A DNA stretch of 64,000 nt from Gymnothorax reevesii. Its lineage: Eukaryota > Chordata > Actinopteri > Anguilliformes > Muraenidae. The notes under the pieces are model-generated. The model made no database searches, was not told the origin of the DNA, and worked only from the letters and a program-made list of their open reading frames with translations. Of the stretch, positions 33,050 to 44,581 are shown one piece after another; position 1 is the first letter of the stretch; every line of letters starts with the position of its first letter. The stretch is from assembly GCA_029721435.1 (NCBI GenBank), contig CM056583.1:72105120-72169119 (forward strand). The letters run 5' to 3'. The position numbers were made by a program, and so were the translations under genes.

Positions 33050-35910
33050 CAGTTGCGATTATTTTGCTCATTAGCAGGGTGTGTACTCTAGCTTCAGTTC
33101 TCTCATGCACCTTTCTCTCACCACTGCTTTTCCATTCGTCATTTTTTACCCTATCCCTATGCACTCCTTTCTTCACAGAAGGCGCTTCTTTTGGCATGGT
33201 TCCTCACAACAGCAAAAGCTATTCCAACCTCCGTTACCTTCCCTTATCTCCTTGTGGCAACTTCACTATCTCTGGGGGAATAATGGGACTGCCAGTCAGC
33301 CAGACGGAAGGCTGACTTCTTCTCGGCTTATGCCTGATCCTTCTCCCTCAGCCCTTGCTACTTCTTTCTCTTTTCCCCATATACCCCAGTCAGCTAGTCG
33401 TGGCGGCGGCACTGGCTTACTCATCTCTCCTTCCTGGAAGTTTTCAGTTTTTCCCCTCTCTCATCTCTTCATTTCCACTTTTGAATTCCACTTTGTTTCT
33501 GTTACCCCATCTATTACATTGTATGTCCTTGTGGTTTATTGTCCCCCAGGGCCTCTCAGTAGCTTTCTTGATGAGCTTGACACTCTGTTCAGTTCTTTTC
33601 CTGAGGACAGTACTTTACTGATCCTTCTTGGAGACTTTAACATCTGCTTGGAAGCCTCCCAGTCTGCTGCCTTCCTGCCCCTTCTACACTCCTTTAACCC
33701 CTCCCTGCCATCCTCCCCTCCAACCCATAAGGCAGGTAACCTCCTCAACCAGGTCATCTTGAGGAACTACTCCTATTCTGAGGTCACAGTAACTCCTCTG
33801 CATCAGTCAGACCACTACTTCATTGCCTTTTCCCTCCCTCTAACCCACACAATCTTCCAGCCCTCCATCCCCCTCACTGTTACTGTCCACCATAACACCA
33901 GCTCCCTTTCACCTTCCTCTCTGACCTCCAGAGTCATGGCTTCCCTCTAGTCCCTGGAATCCCACTGACACTGCCTCCTCAACTCCACTTTCCTGTCAAT
34001 CCTCTGCATTCAATCCTCTCTGCTCTCCTGTTTATAGGCCAGCACGCTCACCCCCATGCCGCCTGTAGATGCCCAACACTCTATGAGCAAGTACAGCCAG
34101 TTTACGGGCAGCAGAGACGAAATGGAGGAAGTTCCGAGCAGTGTCAGTCCTCTCAACCTATTGAGCTCACCTGGCTGTATTTACCACTTCTATTACCTCT
34201 GCTAAAATCAATAATTATCTGACAGAAATCCAGAACTCTCCCTCTAACTCAACTTTCCTCCATTTTTTCTGACCCCCCCAAGTCCCGCTTCACTGCTGAT
34301 GACATTGCAACCTTCTTTTAAGGGAAAGTTGCAGAAATAGAAAAACTCCATCAAGTCCACTTCTAGGCTTGACGTGCCCCCCTCTCTGTTCCCTCTCCCT
34401 GTTTCTCCTTTTTTTCTCCCCTCTCAGACTCTGGTGTCTCCCAGCTCCTGCTGTCCCACTGCCCTACTGTCTGTGCCCTTGAACTAATCCCTTCACCCCT
34501 TCTCCAGACCATCACTCCTGTTATCCTCCCTTTTGACACTTCACTTGTGAACTCCTCCCTATCTTCTGGGTGCTTTCCTTCCTCTTTTAAGAGTGCCTAT
34601 ATCACCCCTCCTTTGAAAAAGCCCACTCTCGATCCTTCACTCAAACAATTATCGTTCAGTCTCTCTTCTCCCTCTCTTGTCAGATGGGCATCTGTGGCGC
34701 AGTCTTGGACTGAATTAGATCCTACCTTACTGACTGTTCTTCACAAGTTGCCTGGGCTGGCACAGTATTAGCACCTTGTCCCTTTACTACGGGTGTCCCA
34801 CAGGGTTCAGTCCTCGGTCCCCCTCTCATCTCCACCTGCACACGCTCTTTTCTCTTTTAATCTCTGCTCATTGCATTTGCGATCATTGTTATGCAGATGA
34901 CTCTCAACTCTTCCTTTCCTTTCCAACCTCCAACGTGCAGGTCTCTGCCTGCATCTCCGCTTGCCTGAAGATGTCCAACCACCATCTTAAGCTCAACACT
35001 GGTAAGATGGAGGCGATCTTCTTTCTAGCTTCTACTTCTCCTATCCATGACTTCACAGTCGCCGTCTGGGTCTCTACTGTGTCCTCATCACCCCATGCAA
35101 GGAATCTTGGAGTAGCCATGAATAACCAATTGTCCCTCACTGAGAGTACTGCTATAGTGTCTCCCGCATGTAGATTCTTCCTGAGCATGCAGAATCCACC
35201 CCGTTCTCACCCTCTACTCTACCCTGCTTTGAGTCCAAGCATTGGTACTGTCCTGCCAAGACTACTGCAATTCTCTTCTGGCTGGTCTCCCAGCATCTGC
35301 AATTAAACCTCTGCAGCTCATAAAGAACGCTGTGGCTCATTTGATTTTCAAGTAGCACAAACACACTCATGTCTGCCCCCTTTTTGCTGACATTCATTGG
35401 TTCCCGTTGGTTCCCTGTTATGGCTCACATCAAATTTAAAACTTTGTTGATAACATGCAAGGTTTCCAGAGGTCCTGCCCCAGTCTACGTCAGAACCTTC
35501 TCTAACCCTACACACCGGCTAGACCCCTCCGTTCTTCCACTTCCAGCCACCCGGCATCCCCCACTTTTGCGCTCCTGCACTTCCCGGTCATGTCAGCTGT
35601 CTCTCCTGGCTCCGCGATGGTGGAACAGAGACGCTGGCATCTTTTAAGTGTCTTCTAAAGACTCCTCTCTTTCAGCTATACCTCTCTCTCACCTCTTGAG
35701 CGTCAGCAGCTGTTGTGCTCTTTATAATTTCTGACTATTTGTGGCAGAATTGCAACATAATCCGAGTTTTGTGGCTGCCATTGGCACTTACACTGCTTCC
35801 ACCTTCTTAGATTTTCAGTACTTTTCATCCTTCTAAAATGCACTTTATGTTCTGAGTCGCTCCGAATAAAGGCATCTGCTAAATGCCTGTAATGTAATGT
35901 AATGCAAAGT
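33050..35910 (+). mobile_element. L2-clade LINE, decayed, 3' end complete
   Basis: The 289-codon frame at 33081-33950 contains the APE endonuclease motifs ILLGDFNICL (about 33629) and QSDHYFIAFSL (about 33807). Reverse-transcriptase traces follow: AYITPPLKKPTLDPS near 34587, a broken GVPQGSVLGP segment near 34790, and CYADDSQLFLSFP at 34889, then ACISACLKMSNHHLKLN. C-terminal segments HARNLGVAMNNQLS and RWFPVMAHIKFKTLLITCK follow to 35640. The 3' tail GCATCTGCTAAATGCCTG ends in TGTAA/TGTAATG repeats near 35905, as in fish L2. Deletions and frame changes inactivate it. Confidence 0.9.
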
Positions 35911-35929
35911 CAAACCATCCGGTTATTTA

Positions 35930-36240
35930 CCAGTCAGGCAGAATACAGCACAAAGGCAAAAGTCACAATCAGGGTCAGTAGACAGGTGGAAGGTCGTGAG
36001 CCCAACGGTAGGAAAGCCATGCCAGGGAGTAAACAGAGTCATGAACCAGGAACCAGCCAAAGTCAAAACCACAAATCTTCTCAAAACACAAGGGTCTAGG
36101 CAAACTCAAAAAACAGGACAAAAGAAATCAGGGCTGGGAAAACTCCTAGAGTACAAATAGCTCGTAAGTAACTATGGAAAGCGACAGACTCGCAAACTGA
36201 GTGGGGAAATGAGGAACATAAAAAGCAAACTAATAAGGAG
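35930..36240. repeat. possible LTR-derived segment
   Basis: Texture like the 13250-13680 stretch: purine-rich, with CAGGAACCAGCCAAAG and CAAACTCAAAAAACAGG motifs. No ends were found. Confidence 0.25.
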
Positions 36241-37515
36241 AGTGTGCGAATTTATGTGCCTCTTGTGTTGAATAATGTTCATAATGTGTAAAAAGACAGA
36301 AAGTTGAAGGGCATGAAGTCACCTTAGTAATTCAGTCAAAACTGCAACCATCATGTTTGATTGAAACTTTATTTTTTATTTTTTTTTTGCAAAGGAGAAA
36401 GGTGAGTCAACCGCCACATTGGACCTCAAGGGAAGAAGCCCTCTTGTATGTATTAAACAGATGCTATCAGGCTCACAGCTGGCCGGGAGTCTGGCCAGCT
36501 ACCATGTCTGTTGCTTCTGTGCTCCTGAGCCAGCATCTGAATAAATCAGCCTGGAGGAAGAGAAGGCTAGTCAGAAAAGAACATCAAGAGTAATGGCTCC
36601 ATATTTAATCATACAAACTCGGCAGCTCAACCTTTGTCACGAGAGTAACCCCTTGAAAGGAGCTGAGAGAAATGAAATATGGAGGGGGTTCCGTTTGACT
36701 AAAAAACTGTAAATCCGCACCCTTTTTAGCAGCCTTTGACAACAGGTGCTCCGACCTCTCTGAGCCCTGAAAGCACTCTGTCGGTGTGCTGCTGGCACGA
36801 AGGCCCCAAAAGCGTGTCACCTGCTGAATTGTGTAAACAGAGATCTTTGAGACACTGTATTTGGGACAGTCTTTGTGTAATGTATACAGCGTATATTATA
36901 ACAAGTCTCATAAAATGACAAATACTGAGCAGAATAAAGTCAAGCTCATTACAAATATCCGCTTTTTTCATATTTAATCCGGGGGTGATATTTGAACCCA
37001 TCTTGGACAGAAGATAATACACAGAAACAAAGGTTGACAATTTAACACCATCTAGCTTAGTGTCCTGAGAAAGCCCTGCACTTTCCAACACAATAATGCT
37101 GACATCCAAAACCTTAATAAATCAACTCTCCGAGGATACTTCTGCTTGTCAAAACCAACAAAATGTCATGAGACGGTGTTATATTCCTTCGAAAACTCTT
37201 CAGACAGGAAACAGTGCTGTAAACGACTGTTCAACAGTCTGTGTGGTATCACTTGTATTTTCTAGTAATCACCTCGAAAGCACTAGTGTTCCAAACCATA
37301 CTCTGATCTGGGAATATTTCTGTATTATCGGGGAGACTGCAGGTGCCTATAGGTGTCAGCTGCTCTCTGTTTATTGTTGGTGGATTGCACTTAAAGAGGC
37401 ATCCGGGGCTGTCTCTAACGACTGTAAATTTGTTGGGCTAATGAAAACATGGCCTAGACGACAGGAACTCTTGAGGTCTGAATTTTCATATATTTTTAAA
37501 GGCTCTAACTCCTCT
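36241..37515. other. no recognisable gene
   Basis: Frames of 127 codons (36726-37109, minus) and 150 codons (37096-37548, plus) have no family similarity. The second runs into the GA repeat. Confidence 0.4.
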
Positions 37516-37520
37516 TTTGA

Positions 37521-37630
37521 GAGTGAGAGAGAGAGAGAGAGTGAGTGAGTGAGTGAGTGAGTATGGGAGAGACAGAAAGAGGGAGAGAGACAAAAACTGG
37601 GAGCGAGAGAAAGAGAGAGAGAGAGATCTC
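37521..37630. repeat. (GA)n/(GAGT)n purine tract
   Basis: This is a compound tract of GAGA and GAGT units, with AGACAGAAAGAGGGAGAGAG in the middle. Confidence 0.9.
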
Positions 37631-37989
37631 ACTGGTGTGTTTGTCTTGGAAGTGACTTCACACAGCAGGGTTTGTGTAATGGATGCAGCGGTGGAAACCA
37701 GATGTGCTGAGGTGTGCTCCTTGTTTAAGCGCTCACAGAATTATGCTTCCACTGGACATGTGATCCAGATTTTGGTTCCACAGATGGTATAGGCACACAG
37801 AGTGGGGCCAGAAAAGCCAAAGGTTCTATTCAACTTTGAAAACTGAACAATCTGATACTTCTCTATGCACATATGGATTATACTTGTGTTAATACAACCC
37901 CAAACAGACACGGTTGGGACGATATGTTAAATTAAAGTTAAAACTGAAAGCTGTGTGTAGTGCTCTGCACACTTTCTTTCCAGTTATTT

Positions 37990-38185
37990 TAACTGGCATC
38001 TGTTTTTGCCAATGATTTACACTGTAATTTTACAATCGGTTCATAATACAGGTTCCGTGTAGGTTGACTGTAAACCACAGTTAAATGCGCACAGGACTCC
38101 ACTTACAGTTTAAATAACAAGGATATAATGCGCAAATTTAACTGTTAAATTGAGTCAATTTACAAAAGTGTAAGTTATTCTAGAT
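37990..38185 (+). repeat. dispersed repeat B, copy 1
   Basis: The segments AACTGGCATCTG, CTGTAATTTTACAATC, GACTGTAAACCACAGTTAAA and GGACTCCACTTACAGTTTAA recur in the same order and spacing at 57349-57537. There are no coding motifs. Confidence 0.7.
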
Positions 38186-38289
38186 CCTTGCAACGTAATA
38201 TTCAACTATATAATTGGGACAGGAAAGTAGGCCATTCACCACTTTGAAATGTTGCCATTCCTTTTCATAAACCAATAAACGTTTAGGGA

Positions 38290-38520
38290 TAAAGTGTTTC
38301 AGAAGTAATTTTGTCCTGTTCTTCTTGCAAACAAGTATTTAGGTGTGCAATAGCACCAGGCCTTTTCTGTTGCATTTTGCTTTTCAAAATGCATCACACA
38401 TTTCCTGTTGGGGGACAAGTCGGGAATGAAAGCAGGCCAGTCCAGCGCCTGCACACTCTTCTTATGCAGCCATGTCTTTCTAATGCATGCAGAATGTACT
38501 GTACTTACGTGTTACACTGT
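38290..38520 (-). mobile_element. Tc1-like relic
   Basis: The plus strand carries the reverse of the transposase C-terminal half: CCTGTTCTTCTTGCAAAC, AAAATGCATCACACATTTCC and GGCCAGTCCAGCGCCTGCAC. It belongs to the same family as 38943-40512, with many indels. Confidence 0.55.
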
Positions 38521-38942
38521 TGAAAGGCATTTTTTGCCCTTATTTGACGTTCATGGTTAGGCTGCGGGTTAAGAGCTGGGAGTTTTAGGGTAGGGTTTGT
38601 TTTAAATTGGCATCAAAAAAGGACACCAAAAGCCTCCTTTTTCATTATATATCTACGCTTGGTCAGGTAGCGTCTCTATGACGAGTCGGGATAAAGCTGG
38701 GCTCATTCATCACGTGATCTGGGTGAGACAGAAGAAAAGTCAGCGGTAGTGAGTGGGACAGGGAATCATAATGACAATACATCAGTTTTTATGAATAAAT
38801 ATTCAGTTACATCAAACATATTTATTTTGGACATAATATTCTGTTGTTTTTATTAACCTACTTTTTTATTGAAATGCTGACAATGCAGTGAGAGTTGGAT
38901 TTAGGGATGACAGAAATCTTGGTGAGTACATTAAATCAATAT

Positions 38943-40512
38943 CTACAACCCCTATTCTGAAATATTTGGGAAAAAGCGTAAATTGTGAATAAAATCAAAA
39001 CGCAATGACTTTTAAATCATACAGCCGTATTTTATTCTCAATAGAACAGAGATAACAAAGAGAATGTTGAAATTGAGAAATGTTACAATTTTTTCCACAA
39101 AATGAGCTCATTTCAAATTTGATGGCTGCTACAGGTCTCAAAAAAAGTTTGGACAGGGGCCTGTTTAGCATGGTGTAGCATCCCCTCTTATTTTCAACAC
39201 GGAGTGGAGGCATCTGGGCATTGAGGAGATGTTTCCTGAGTTTAGCCATTGGAATTTGATCCCACTCTTGTTGAATACAGGCTTCCAGCTGCTGGAGAAT
39301 TTTGGGTCTCCTTTGACGGACTTTTTGTTTAATTATGCTGCAAATATTCTCAATCAGTGAGAGATCAGGACTGCAGGTGGGCCAGTTCAGCGCACAGACT
39401 ACTCTACTACGAAGCCATGCTGCTGTAATAGCGGCAGTATGTGGTCTTGCATTGTCCTGCTGAAATATACAAGGCCTTCCCTGGAGTAGATGTCGTCTGG
39501 AGGGGAGCATATGTTGCTCTCAACCCTTTATATACTTTTCAGCATTCATAGTGCTTTTTGAAACATGCAAGTGTCCCACACCATATGCACTAATGCCATC
39601 AGAAATGCTGGCTTTTGAACTGAACGCTGATGACAGGAGGGATGGTCTTTCTCCTCTTTAGCCCAGAGGACACAATGCTCATGATTTCCAACAACATTGT
39701 GAAATTTGGACTCGTCTGACCACAGGACACTTTGCCTTTTTGCTACAGTCCATTTTACATGAGCCTTGGCCCACAGAACACTGCAGCGCTTCTGGATCAT
39801 GCTCAACAATGGCTTCCTTTTTGCATGATAGAGTTTTAGGTGGCATCTGTGGATGGCACAGCAGACTGCGTTTTCATTAGTGGTTTCTTGAAGTATTTCT
39901 GGGCCCATTGAGTAATATCAATGACGGAATCATGCCGATGAGTGATGCAGTGGCGTCTGAGGGCCCGAAGATTGCGGGCATCCAGTAAAGGTCTTCGGTC
40001 TTGTCCCTTACGCACACAGATTTTTCCAGTTTCTCTGAGTCTTTTGATGATGTTATGCACTGTCGATGATGAGACCTTCAAAGCCTTTGCAATTTGACGC
40101 TGAGGAACATTGTTTTTAAAGTATTTCACAATTTTTTCGCAAGCCTTCACAGGTTGGAGAGTCTCTGGCCATCATTACTTCTGAGATACTCCACTCCTGT
40201 GTCACCCTCTGTTTTGTACCAGCTCATGATTGCAAAGACCTGCTGACACCAGCTGTTTCAAATCACATTATTCAAATTTTTGCCAAATTACCAGTCCAAA
40301 ATTGCCCCTGTCTCAACTTTGATGCATTGCAGGCCTGACTGGCAAAAATGAATCAATATTTACAAATAAAATTAAGTTGACTAGACAAAACATTCAATAT
40401 CTTGTCTTAATACTGTTTGCAGTGATATACAAGTCAAAGTAATTTTAGCATTGCTTTCTTTTTTAATGTGCATTTTCCATACCACCCCAACTTTATTTCA
40501 TAGTTGGTGCTC
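38943..40512 (-). mobile_element. near full-length Tc1/mariner transposon, transposase broken
   Basis: The left end is CTACAACCCCTATTCTG. The right end (CCAACTTTATTTCATAGTTGG) is degraded. The minus strand codes a transposase in three pieces. 40150-39836 holds the helix-turn-helix region (IVKYFKNNVPQRQIAKAL, then STVHNIIKRL). 39908-39546 holds the first catalytic Asp (VLWSDESKFHN). 39510-38995 holds the second (IFQQDNARPHTA) and the Glu (SPDLSLIEN), with 34 residues between them, so it is a DD34E enzyme. The pieces are split by a frame change near 39905-39840 and another break near 39546-39510. All three catalytic residues survive. Confidence 0.9.
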
Positions 40513-40519
40513 ATAGTAT

Positions 40520-42480
40520 CTTTTCACTATATATTCAATAATTGGGCTAAAATAATTGCTTTATGATTAATTGTATTGAGTGTAATGGTATAAGAAGGTT
40601 TAAGCACAAAGATTCAAATCCAAGCTGTTGACATTACAATAACAATTGCTTTGAAGTGAGTTCAAGTTTCCTCAGTAAAATATGGTTTTTACAGTAACCA
40701 CTACTCGACTTGACAGTTGGAATGCTACGGGATGATGGATTACAATTTATACAAAGCTTGGCTGTATAAATATCGACTGTGGGTACCATGTAATGATCAG
40801 TTGTGCCAACAATTTTCATGTCTCATCAACAGAATTTTGAACTACAGTAAGTTTACCATGCACAGAGCTGTCGATCCCTGGAAGCACTTCTGTATGCAGA
40901 CGTGTCACTGGGGAAGACAGAAACTTCACCTTTTTTATATCATTATTCTTGGCCTGTTTCAGATAACTTTGTCTAATTGAAAGGCTCAGCGCTATAATGT
41001 CATACGCATGCGCCAATTTTACAGAAATCAAAATTTGGGTGGTTTTGAATATTTTGCAACAATAATGCATACGCTTTACATGTCATCCTGACCAGTACAC
41101 AATATTTATCAGTATACCATTGGTACATCGTGAAAGTATATTCTGTGTAATACCGTAAAACATGGGATTGGTGTTTATCAAGTTATTGCGCTGAACCCTT
41201 CATAACAAAATTTAATTGCAGGATGAAAATAATAATAAAAAAAACTATATTCAGCCTGCAATGATTAAGAAATCATGATGAAAAAAAGATTACGATTGTA
41301 GAATGTAAAATTATCAGGATGGTATTTCTTGGAAAATTCAATTTTTGTGAAAAAATGAAAGCGAGAAACATCTGTGGATATTGATCCAGAGTTGAAAACT
41401 CAACTGTTTCATTAAGATTTAAAGGTTGAAATACAACGAAGAATAATGCACAAAAGATTCAATAATGCTTTATGATTTAATAATGCCTTATCTACCGTAT
41501 CAAAAATGACATATTTGATTACAGCAGATTAAAGAATGCACGTACTGCATGCCATCAAGTAAAAATTTTTATTTTTTTTTTTATGAGTACTACCGCCGTT
41601 GCTTAAAAAGTAAAAAAAAAATAAATAAATAAAATGTTACTTCAGATTTAGTTGCATAGGAAAGACTTGTGATGCAGCAGGTTCGTTACAATACATAAAT
41701 CCAGGGCAGGTGTCATGTGATCCTTCTCTAAACACAGCATAGTGGGGGAACACCCTAAAGTTAGCCACAGGGACACCTGAGGCTGTAAAACAAAGGAAAA
41801 GCTGCTAGGCTAACTCATACTAGAAAAGCAAAGCAGACTGGGCAGGCTTAATCAGTCACTCTGCAGAGGGATGGCACTGAGACAAAACACTGGATCCTGC
41901 TTCAAAGAAAGCTCCGTAATATTTCAATCAGAGCTTCAATTTGCATCCCTTACTTTCAAAGCATTGACTGAAGAAACTACTGCTAGTTTTGGAGAGCAGA
42001 TCTTCTATTGACTATGTTCAAATGCATTAAAATTTTACTTACTGGGGTTTCAAACTATTGATGCCATAATAGAAGTGAATGTAATTACAGCAATTAAAAT
42101 TTTCATAAAACTGAAATGGCCAAGCACAGAGACTAAGCACAGAGCAGCTGCACTTGAAATTGCTCCTGACACAGACCAGAATTGGACACACACTGCAGTC
42201 TGATCAGCACAGGTGTCCCCAGGCCGCCATCTACTGTTTATGTTGCCTGTTCTGAGGAGGGTAAACATGGTTGACTGCCCCACAGCTAAAAGCCTGGCCT
42301 GTGGTGTTTGGCTGATCTTTGTTCCAGGAATTGGTGACGCTCCAGATGAGGAATATTCCATGTGGAAATGCTGTTGGACAGCTACGGGCTGTGAACGCAC
42401 AACCCGAAGTCAGAAAAAGTGGGAGGGATATGGAAAATTCATTTGAAAACAGAAAACGGTGATCCCTGAATTTACTTTGA
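40520..42480. other. no recognisable gene
   Basis: AT-rich, with A/T runs at 41570-41630. A 116-codon minus frame at 42050-42400 is unmatched. Confidence 0.4.
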
Positions 42481-42873
42481 CTGTTTTTTTTTTTTAACCT
42501 TTATTTAAGAAGGGAGATTACATTGAGAACATGTTTTTCTTTTTCAGTGATGCCCTTGGGGAAGAGCCAAGTAGAACAGTTGCAAGACTGGAGGGACAGT
42601 GAGGAACAAGGGCAAAGCCCCTGGAGCAATTTTTGGGGTTAAGGGCCTTGCTCAAGGAAAGAGAATCAAGGAAAGGCGTAGTCCTGTAGGGGCAAAGTTG
42701 AGCAAAGAATCACCAATTTCCCCACAAATGAGCAAAAAAAAAAATTTGAACGTTTGAAAAAATGTTCCTTATTGAAAGAAATGAAGTAATTTAGATGTTT
42801 CACCCTCTGTAATGCACAACATAATTAAGATACTTTAAATCTGGAGGAATTTCTGTGCGTAAAAGGCAAGGGC
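42481..42873. other. no gene; possible short retroposon
   Basis: The phrase GGGTTAAGGGCCTTGCTCAAGG near 42638 is typical of fish retroposon sequence, with a T-run at 42485-42496. The boundaries are unclear. Confidence 0.3.
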
Positions 42874-43313
42874 TGTGGTGGCTGCTGGAAGTGGACGCCA
42901 AGAGCAGCGGCCAAAAATAAAAGGCAAAACTCACAGCGCACTGAGAGACTAAAAACAGATAGAAATGACGAGACTCGCGCTACCAACGGACCAGACGCCG
43001 TCCGTGGTAGAAAACAGGCGAGCTCGAGGAAAAGAAACGAAAAGGGAAAATAAACCAAAGGTTCTCTTACTCACTAACAATAATCCTGTTATGCAGCGAA
43101 GTCCCTGACAATACTCTCTCTAGATACCTTACCGGCTAAAGCGCCAAAGAAACACTGACACTCTAGCAACGAGAGTGATGCAGAACAGGAGCTTAAATAG
43201 AGTCCGGGTAACGTCCCCAATTAATGCCAGCTGGCCCAGGAATCCGATTGGGCATATAACGAGATCGTCCCAGACGAGAGCAACAAAGCTCTCAATCCTT
43301 ACAAACCATGACA
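42874..43313 (-). mobile_element. solo LTR with target-site duplication
   Basis: Read on the minus strand, the 440-bp unit starts TGTCATGGTTTG and ends CCAGCAGCCACCACA, so it has TG...CA ends. Both sides carry the same 5-bp direct repeat AGGGC (42869-42873 and 43314-43318). A TATA-like CTATTTAAGC lies at 43200-43191. The size, ends and 5-bp duplication fit a Ty3/gypsy-type LTR left by recombination. No internal gag or pol lies next to it. Confidence 0.8.
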
Positions 43314-43639
43314 AGGGCACAGCCTAAGCTGATATTTTGTTATCTTTAATCATTCAGACAGCACTGTATCAAGAACCGTCATTTATCCATTATTGACATA
43401 ACGACATGGGCTTAGGATCACTTTGACGAACCTTTGTTGAATACAACTATATGTTGCTCCATCCAAAAATGTGGATAAAAATATTACCATGGAAAAATCA
43501 AGCCTAATGTTAACACTGTCCAGAGGCACCGTTGATTTCTACGGGTTCAAAGGCATCTGTAATGGGCCATCACACAAGAGAAATCATGTATTTTTGTCAG
43601 ACAAATCATTATTTCAGGTCATTTTTTTCTAGATGAAAT

Positions 43640-44329
43640 TAATTCCGCATGCTCCAGACCAAAGAAGAAAGGGACCAGTCAGACAGTTATTAACAAGCCA
43701 AGCAACCACGTTCGGTCATGGTATGGAGCTGTGTCTGCGCCTTTGGCACGGGTAATTTGTGCATCTGTGAAGGCATCATTAATGCTAAAACATACACTGT
43801 TTGGAAAACACAATGCCTTAAGGACAACATCTTTTGAAAACACATACAAACAAGACAAAAAAAAAAAAAAACACATTCTGCATGCATGACAAAGGCATGG
43901 CTGCATAAAAAGAGGATGCGGGTGCTGGACTGGCCTGCCTGCAGTCCTAACTTTTGCCCAATAGGGAACATGTGGCGCATTTTGAAATGTGAAATGTGAC
44001 AAAAAAAAATCCTCGTTGCACACCTTTGAACTTCTTTGGAGGAAGAATGGGACAGAATTACACCTGAGATGCTGAATCACTTGGGGTTTTCAGTCTCTAA
44101 ACATTTAATAACAGTTATGAGAAGGAATGGCTACATCACAAAAAGGTAAGTAGTATACTATTTGTCACAAGAATCAAAATTTAAATGTGTTTATGTGACA
44201 AATCAGTGGTGTGCTGTTATATTGTTTTCAATGTAATATAGGTCAGCAATAATTTCTGAGATTAATTCTTTCAGGTTTAATTTCAATTTAACATACGGTC
44301 CCAACTTTTTCTGATTTGGGGTTGTATAA
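43640..44329 (+). mobile_element. Tc1-like transposon, 5'-truncated copy on plus strand
   Basis: The sequence follows the second half of the transposase gene in order: GGTCATGGTATGGAGCTG at 43714, GGTAATTTGTGCATCTGTG, then GACTGGCCTGCCTGCAGTCC near 43928 and CCCAATAGGGAACATGTGG (the SPDLxPIEN region). It ends with CCCAACTTTTTCTGATTTGG and GGGTTGTATA at 44301-44330, the family terminal repeat. Numerous indels leave no frame. Confidence 0.75.
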
Positions 44330-44581
44330 CAAAGGTGAATACTTGTGAAGACTAAATGTGAAAGTCATTAAAACTATTTATTTAACATGTTTTGTATCCT
44401 CATTGTTGTATTCAGGCCTACAATACATGACCAAAAGAATAAGGAGAATATCTCATCCACTCCGAAATTGTGGGCAATAATCAAGGATATGGTTTGTTTG
44501 AAATTACCACCATCATCTTGGGAGGCATTCTTCTCGAAATTAGAACACTGCTGTATGTTTTACTTCTCTTCCAGTCATTAA

